NCBI RefSeq assembly: GCF_031455295.1
Contig: NZ_JAVDSL010000001.1
Span: 1,550,001 to 1,614,000, forward strand
DNA length: 64,000 bases
Direction of reading: 5' to 3'
Source: Leifsonia sp. 1010
GTDB lineage: Bacteria; Actinomycetota; Actinomycetes; Actinomycetales; Microbacteriaceae
Position numbers and translations under genes: made by a program
Notes under the pieces: model-generated
Told to the model about the DNA's origin: nothing
The model's input: only the letters and a program-made list of their open reading frames with translations
Database searches by the model: none
In this document: positions 59,608 through 64,000 of the stretch, piece after piece
Position numbering within the stretch: the stretch's first letter is position 1
How the letters are laid out: every line of letters starts with the position of its first letter

Positions 59608-61698
59608 TCAGCTGCGCACAGCGGCCGCGAACGGCAGAACCGCCCCTGCTCCCGCGCGGAGGAGCTCCTGACCGGCGACCGTGATCGTCCAGCGACTATC
59701 GACCAGGTCGTCCACAAGGAGCACCGGAATGCCGAACGGCAGGTCGAGCCCGTCGGCGGAGAAGTGATTCCACACCGACGCCAGCCGAAAAGCGCTGTTG
59801 CCGCCGGGTGACCCGGCCGGCGGTCCGCCGCGCCACGCGAGCGTCCCCGCGAAGGGGAGACGCCCGATGCCTGCGAGCCCGCGAGCGAGGGACTCGATGA
59901 GCACCGGTCGCCGACGTGAGGGCATCGCGACGACGGCTCCCGGACGCGCATCCCAATCCCAGTCGGCGAGGACTCGCACGCACGCGTCGAGGACCGCAGT
60001 CGGCACCGGCTGGTCGGCCGCATCGTCCGCCAGCAGCTCGCGCAGTCGCCCGCCCCAGCCGAGGTCGGTCAGTCGGGCGAGCGCCCTCCCCGGCCGGAGC
60101 TGCTGGTCCGGCGCCAGCTTGCCCTTCACCGGCACCCCGAGGCGGTCTGCGCCTGTCGGCCAGAGTTTGCGCGGCTCGACCTCGACGCCGACCCGGTCGA
60201 GGATCGTGCCCACTTCGCCGGACGTGCTGCTGTCCACCTCCGTCGGGTACCAGACGCCCGCACAGTTGTCGCAGCGGCCGCAGGGGCCGGCATCCGGATC
60301 GTCGAGCGCACGCTGCAGGAACTCCATCCGGCACCCGGTCGTGGACTCGTAGTCGAGCATCGACTGCTGCTCGGCCTCGCGCGCGGCCGCGATGCGGGCG
60401 TACCGCTCCTCGTCGTACTCCCAGGGGGCGCCGGTCGAGACCCAGCCGCCGCTCACCCGCCGGACGGCGCCGTCGACATCCAGTACCTTCAGCAGCAGCT
60501 CCAGCGTGGACGCACGGAGGTCGACGCGGCTCTCCAGCACGCGCGTCGACAGGGGTTCCGACCCGAGCGCGTCGAGCACCGCGGCGGCCTTCTCGCGCGA
60601 CGGCATCGAGGCGGTCGCGAAGTACTGCCAGATGGCGCGGTCCTCCGGACCCGGCAGCAGCAGCACGTCGGCGTTCTCCGTCGCCCTGCCGGCGCGACCC
60701 ACCTGCTGGTAGTAGGCGACGGGAGACGACGGCGCCCCCAGGTGAACGACGAATCCGAGGTCCGGCTTGTCGAAGCCCATGCCCAGAGCACTCGTCGCCA
60801 CGAGCACCTTGACCTCGTTGCGCTTGAGCCGACCCTCCAAGTCTTCGCGCTCAGCGGTGTCCGTCTGCCCGGTGTAGGCGTGCGCCTCGTGGCCGGCGCG
60901 GCGGAGCACCCGCGCGGTGTCCTCCGCAGCCGACACCGTCAGGGTGTACACGATGCCGCTGCCGGGCAGGTCGCCGAGGTGGCCGGCGAGCCACGCGAGC
61001 CGGGCGGTGGCGTCGGGCAGAGGGAGCACTCCCAATCGCAGCGATCGCCGGGCGAGTGGCCCGCGGATCGTCACGACCTCGGCTTCCCGGCCGACGCCGA
61101 GCTGCTCCACCACGTCGGCCACGACGCGCTCGTTGGCCGTCGCCGTGGTCGCGAGCACGGGCACGCCGTCGGGAAGCTGCCCGATCAGGTCGCGGAGCCG
61201 GCGATAGTCGGGCCGGAAGTCGTGGCCCCAGTCGGAGATACAGTGCGCTTCATCCACCACCAGCAGTCCGCTGCGCTCGACCAGGGCCGGCAGCTGCGTG
61301 TCGCGGAAGTCGGGATTGTTGAGCCGCTCCGGTGAGACGAGCAGCACGTCGACCGAGTCTTCCCGGAGCCTCGCCGCCACATCATCCCACTCGTGCCGAT
61401 TGGACGAGTTGATGGTCACGGCGCGCACGCCCGCCCGCTCGGCTGCCGCCACCTGGTCGCGCATGAGCGCCAGCAGCGGCGAGACCAGGATGGTCGGCCC
61501 CGCTCCGCGGGCGCGCAGCAGCATGGTCGCCACGAAGTAGACGGCGGACTTGCCCCATCCCGTGCGCTGCACGACCAGGGCTCGTCGATGATCGTCGACC
61601 AGAGCGCTGATGGCCTCGAACTGCCCGTCGTGGAACTCGGCTTCCGGGCGCCCGACGAGGGCCCGGAGGCTGGAGAGGGCATCTGTTGCGGTGGTCAT
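59608..61698 (-). CDS. RecQ-like DNA helicase with C-terminal phosphoribosyltransferase-like domain
   Basis: A 696-residue superfamily 2 helicase. Motif I RTGWGKSA near residue 47, motif II DEAH near 153, ATTATA near 188, motif VI QVGRAGRA near 330. A RecQ-type zinc cluster (GCRME ... CGRCDNC) lies near 460-485. After about 500 the sequence no longer matches RecQ: residues 650-690 read PVLLVDDLVDSRWTITVAGQELL, a typical phosphoribosyltransferase PRPP loop. No HRDC domain. ATG 61698. Such helicase-PRTase fusions occur in actinobacteria; the role of the tail is unknown. Confidence 0.85.
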   Translation of the reverse strand: MTTATDALSSLRALVGRPEAEFHDGQFEAISALVDDHRRALVVQRTGWGKSAVYFVATMLLRARGAGPTILVSPLLALMRDQVAAAERAGVRAVTINSSNRHEWDDVAARLREDSVDVLLVSPERLNNPDFRDTQLPALVERSGLLVVDEAHCISDWGHDFRPDYRRLRDLIGQLPDGVPVLATTATANERVVADVVEQLGVGREAEVVTIRGPLARRSLRLGVLPLPDATARLAWLAGHLGDLPGSGIVYTLTVSAAEDTARVLRRAGHEAHAYTGQTDTAEREDLEGRLKRNEVKVLVATSALGMGFDKPDLGFVVHLGAPSSPVAYYQQVGRAGRATENADVLLLPGPEDRAIWQYFATASMPSREKAAAVLDALGSEPLSTRVLESRVDLRASTLELLLKVLDVDGAVRRVSGGWVSTGAPWEYDEERYARIAAAREAEQQSMLDYESTTGCRMEFLQRALDDPDAGPCGRCDNCAGVWYPTEVDSSTSGEVGTILDRVGVEVEPRKLWPTGADRLGVPVKGKLAPDQQLRPGRALARLTDLGWGGRLRELLADDAADQPVPTAVLDACVRVLADWDWDARPGAVVAMPSRRRPVLIESLARGLAGIGRLPFAGTLAWRGGPPAGSPGGNSAFRLASVWNHFSADGLDLPFGIPVLLVDDLVDSRWTITVAGQELLRAGAGAVLPFAAAVRS

Positions 61699-61790
61699 GA
61701 AGCCATCGTGTCAGGGACGCCTGACGCCCGCTCCCCTCCGAGGACATCGGTGGAGAACGGGCGTCGAAGCTGTTCTGTGGACGGAACCGG

Positions 61791-62126
61791 TCAGATCCGC
61801 ACGCGCTCACGTCTGCGCTGGGAGGCTCGGATGCCGCCGAGCAAGGCGGAGACGACGATGACGAGTCCGATGACAGCGGCTCCGAGCGCCCAGGCGGAAC
61901 CGGGGGTGAGTGCCGCGAGCCAGTCGCCGACCTCACGGACGCGTCCCGACGACGCCAGCACGTAGAGGGTGGCGCCGGCGAACAGTGTCAGCAGCAGCCC
62001 CCAGATCACGCCGCCCCAGCGCACCGGTGCTTCGCCGGTCGGCGCGGTGAACGGTGGTCCCGTGAGGGGCGCCGTCTCGGAGATCGAGCCCTCGTGCGGT
62101 GCGTTCTGCGGCTTCTGGTCGGTCAT
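61791..62126 (-). CDS. Small two-helix membrane protein
   Basis: A 111-residue protein: a polar 35-residue N-terminus, a membrane segment near 39-58 (VIWGLLLTLFAGATLYVLAS), a short loop, a second segment near 75-97, and a basic tail RASQRRRERVRI. ATG follows GGGAGAGACGACC. It lies 37 bp after the PspC-domain gene on the same strand and is probably co-transcribed with it, so it may act in the same envelope-stress context. Family not recognised. Confidence 0.72.
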   Translation of the reverse strand: MTDQKPQNAPHEGSISETAPLTGPPFTAPTGEAPVRWGGVIWGLLLTLFAGATLYVLASSGRVREVGDWLAALTPGSAWALGAAVIGLVIVVSALLGGIRASQRRRERVRI

Positions 62127-62163
62127 GGTCGTCTCTCCCGGTCGATTCTCGGCCAGCACGGGA

Positions 62164-63459
62164 TCAGTGCTGGAGGAGCGCGGGCAGCCCGACGCTCGTC
62201 AGGTGGATGCCGGCGACGTTGTCGCCCGCGAGGAACAGTGCGGCCGTCGTGAGCACGGCCAGCAGGATCCCGAGGAAGATCAGGAATCCGCTGCGACGCC
62301 GCGCCAGCCCGGCGATGAGCACGACGACACCGACGACGAGCGTGGCGGCGGCGAGCCCGGCAGCCGTCGTGAAGCGCGTGACGTCCGCCAGTTGCGGCCA
62401 CACGATGGCTACCAGGGATCCGGCGACCAGAGCGAGCCCGACGGTCAGCCAGCCGATCGCCGCGCCGACGCGCGGATTCGCCGCCCGGTAGGCCTCTCGG
62501 CGCGCAGCCGCCTCGGCTGTCGCGGTGGCGACCTGGGTCCGGAGCTCGGCCGCGCGTTGCGCCTTCACTGCGCGCATATCCGCGGCGAGACGCTGCTTCC
62601 ACGCTGCATGCTCCGCGCGCCACTGCGCCTGACGCTGCTGCCAGTCGGCGACCTCGTCGGCGGAGGCGCCCAGTCGCGGTGCGGGTGGGGCCGTCGGCTC
62701 GGCAGCGGTGTCCAGCTGCGGTGCGGGGATGGATGCGGCGCTCGCCGCCGGCACGGTCGAGGATGACGCCGCCGCAGAATCGCTTGCCGAGGGAGGGGTA
62801 CCGGCGTCCGCGGACTCGTTAGTCGAGCCGGCGGCACTCGTGTCCGCCGTGAAGGCGCTCGCCGCAGCCGTGTCGGCGCCGGTAGGGCCGGTCGTCCCGG
62901 ACGCACCGGAACCGGCAGCGGGCGCCGCCCGCGTCGCCGCCCGGGCATCCGAGTTCCGCACGGCGATGACGATGAGCGCGACCACCGCGCCGATGACCAC
63001 CAGCGTCCAGATGACGCGGCCGATCACATCGCCCCAGTCCGGAACGTTCCAGAACGGCCCGTCGGCCCACCAGACGCCGCTCGTCCACGGCAGCAGTGAG
63101 AGCAGCGCCATGACGCCGATCGCGACGATCGGCGGCTGGAAGTCGCCCTCGAAGAGCTGCTGGAGGTGGATGCGGCCGTCACGGTCCGGCAGGAGCGCCC
63201 ACGCCGCCGCGTACAGCAGCAGCACGGGTGCGCCGAGGATGCCGGCCACGACGATGATGCCGCGCACGATGAGCGGGTCGATGCCCAGGCGGTACGCGAC
63301 GCCGGCGCTCACTCCGCCGAGCCAGCCGTCGGCCCGGACGATGCCGAGACCGCGCATCCAATCGAAGAAGCGCGTTCCGCGGCCGGAGAATCCGGTCTGC
63401 GGACCGCCGTAGGGGTTCGCGGGCGTCCCCACCGGGGGAGTCGAGTCGTTCTGTGACAT
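62164..63459 (-). CDS. PspC-domain membrane protein
   Basis: A 431-residue protein. Residues 25-95 form a PspC domain (GWLGGVSAGVAYRLGIDPLIVRGIIVV, then AAAWALLPDRDGRIHL). A second membrane pair follows near 110-160, then an Ala/Ser/Thr-rich low-complexity region (about 170-260), a charged helical stretch (EVADWQQRQAQWRAEHAAWKQ near 270) and three more membrane segments to the end. ATG 63459 gives MSQND; an ATG three codons earlier is possible. Divergent from another PspC gene, the usual actinobacterial arrangement for envelope-stress sensing. Confidence 0.85.
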   Translation of the reverse strand: MSQNDSTPPVGTPANPYGGPQTGFSGRGTRFFDWMRGLGIVRADGWLGGVSAGVAYRLGIDPLIVRGIIVVAGILGAPVLLLYAAAWALLPDRDGRIHLQQLFEGDFQPPIVAIGVMALLSLLPWTSGVWWADGPFWNVPDWGDVIGRVIWTLVVIGAVVALIVIAVRNSDARAATRAAPAAGSGASGTTGPTGADTAAASAFTADTSAAGSTNESADAGTPPSASDSAAASSSTVPAASAASIPAPQLDTAAEPTAPPAPRLGASADEVADWQQRQAQWRAEHAAWKQRLAADMRAVKAQRAAELRTQVATATAEAAARREAYRAANPRVGAAIGWLTVGLALVAGSLVAIVWPQLADVTRFTTAAGLAAATLVVGVVVLIAGLARRRSGFLIFLGILLAVLTTAALFLAGDNVAGIHLTSVGLPALLQH

Positions 63460-63574
63460 GTTCCCCATCCTGGCGTCGGGCTTCGCGCCCGGGTATCGGG
63501 TGAACCCCTGAGCGGACCCTGATTAGGGCGGCCATCGGGTGCGGGTCCCCTCGGGGTCTGCTTGGATTCTGACT

Positions 63575-64000
63575 ATGTCCTCCACAGCGCCCGCCGGTTC
63601 GCGCGCCGGCCTGCCGCGGCCCCCGTTGGCCCGGCCGCGCACGTGCGCCGTGAGCGGGGTGAGCGTCGCGCTCGCCGACCACCTCGGCTGGCCGGTCGCG
63701 GCCGTGCGCTGGGCGTTCGTGGGCGCCACGTTCCTGGGCGGCGCCGGCATCCTGCTGTACCTCTGGCTGTGGGCGTTCACGCCGTTGCGTGCCCCGTCGG
63801 GAGTCGACCCCGCGGACGGCGTGCGCCGCCGGGTGAACCTGCCCTGGCTGCTCGCCGGCGCCGGTGCGGCGGCGGGCATCACGGCCGTGGTCCTCGCTGC
63901 AGGTGGAGCACTCGGCCCCGGCTTCGGGGCGCTGGTCGCCTGCGCCGCCCTGCTGGTGCTCGCCGTGGCCTGGGAGCAGTTGGCGGACGAGGAGCCGGTC
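63575..64000 (+). CDS. PspC-domain sensor kinase-like protein (3' end outside window)
   Basis: 142 residues are visible, open to the window edge. After a Pro/Ala-rich start comes a PspC-like domain (CAVSGVSVALADHLGWPVAAVRWAFV, about residues 24-49; then LYLWLWAFTPL) and two further membrane segments (about 94-112 and 115-133). In actinobacteria a PspC protein divergent from another PspC gene is usually a histidine kinase followed by a LuxR-type response regulator; the kinase part would lie beyond base 64000 and is not seen. Start ATG is preceded by TGGATT with a 6-nt gap. Confidence 0.78.
   Translation, partial: MSSTAPAGSRAGLPRPPLARPRTCAVSGVSVALADHLGWPVAAVRWAFVGATFLGGAGILLYLWLWAFTPLRAPSGVDPADGVRRRVNLPWLLAGAGAAAGITAVVLAAGGALGPGFGALVACAALLVLAVAWEQLADEEPV

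Overview
The window is 64 kb of high-GC DNA from an actinobacterium, most likely a member of Microbacteriaceae (Leifsonia-like). I infer this from the codon bias, the gene order HadA-like/HadB-like/murB, PspC-type membrane genes, and the many genes whose start codon lies exactly 6 nt behind a TANNNT hexamer (leaderless promoters). No tRNA, rRNA, CRISPR array, insertion sequence or phage gene was recognised.

Layout. 1-12.8 kb: a TetR/MFS efflux pair with two perfect operator palindromes; a tandem array of about 109-bp hairpin repeats beside a small GIY-YIG nuclease; a class I mannose-6-phosphate isomerase; a translationally coupled ABC operon of two very large FtsX-type permeases and two ATPases; a YoaK-type membrane protein. 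12.8-18.5 kb: a LacI-controlled sugar importer with a GH172 (DUF2961) glycosidase. 18.5-33.8 kb: an L-fucose island with two GH29 alpha-L-fucosidases, a sugar importer, every enzyme of the non-phosphorylating L-fucose route to pyruvate plus L-lactate, an FMN L-lactate dehydrogenase, and a GntR regulator. Four palindromes built on CCTATAGG (one site CCTATTGG) lie only in front of these genes. 33.8-44.5 kb: a CE7 esterase, a secreted GH27, cytoplasmic GH36 and GH95 enzymes, and two paralogous ROK regulators tail to tail. 44.7-48.5 kb: an LplB/YtcP-type importer.

48.5-55.9 kb holds regulator/enzyme pairs (SDR/MarR, AraC, MFS, epimerase/LysR, a DHFR-like reductase). 56.2-58.5 kb carries a 27-codon gene with an excellent promoter, ribosome site and terminator, then the dehydratase pair and murB. 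58.7-64 kb carries a low-complexity Gly/Asn protein, a RecQ-like helicase with a phosphoribosyltransferase-like tail, and divergent PspC genes.

How it fits together: the GH27 is the only glycosidase with a signal peptide, so oligosaccharides would be trimmed outside only in part, imported by three importers that lack their own ATPase, and then stripped of fucose, galactose and acetyl groups in the cytoplasm. L-fucose would pass through mutarotase, aldose dehydrogenase, lactonase, fuconate dehydratase, SDR dehydrogenase and FAH-type hydrolase to pyruvate and L-lactate, with L-lactate recovered by the FMN enzyme. The least explained items are the two intergenic palindrome arrays (2.3-2.96 kb and 29.8-30.4 kb) and the 27-residue peptide ending in a CxxC motif.
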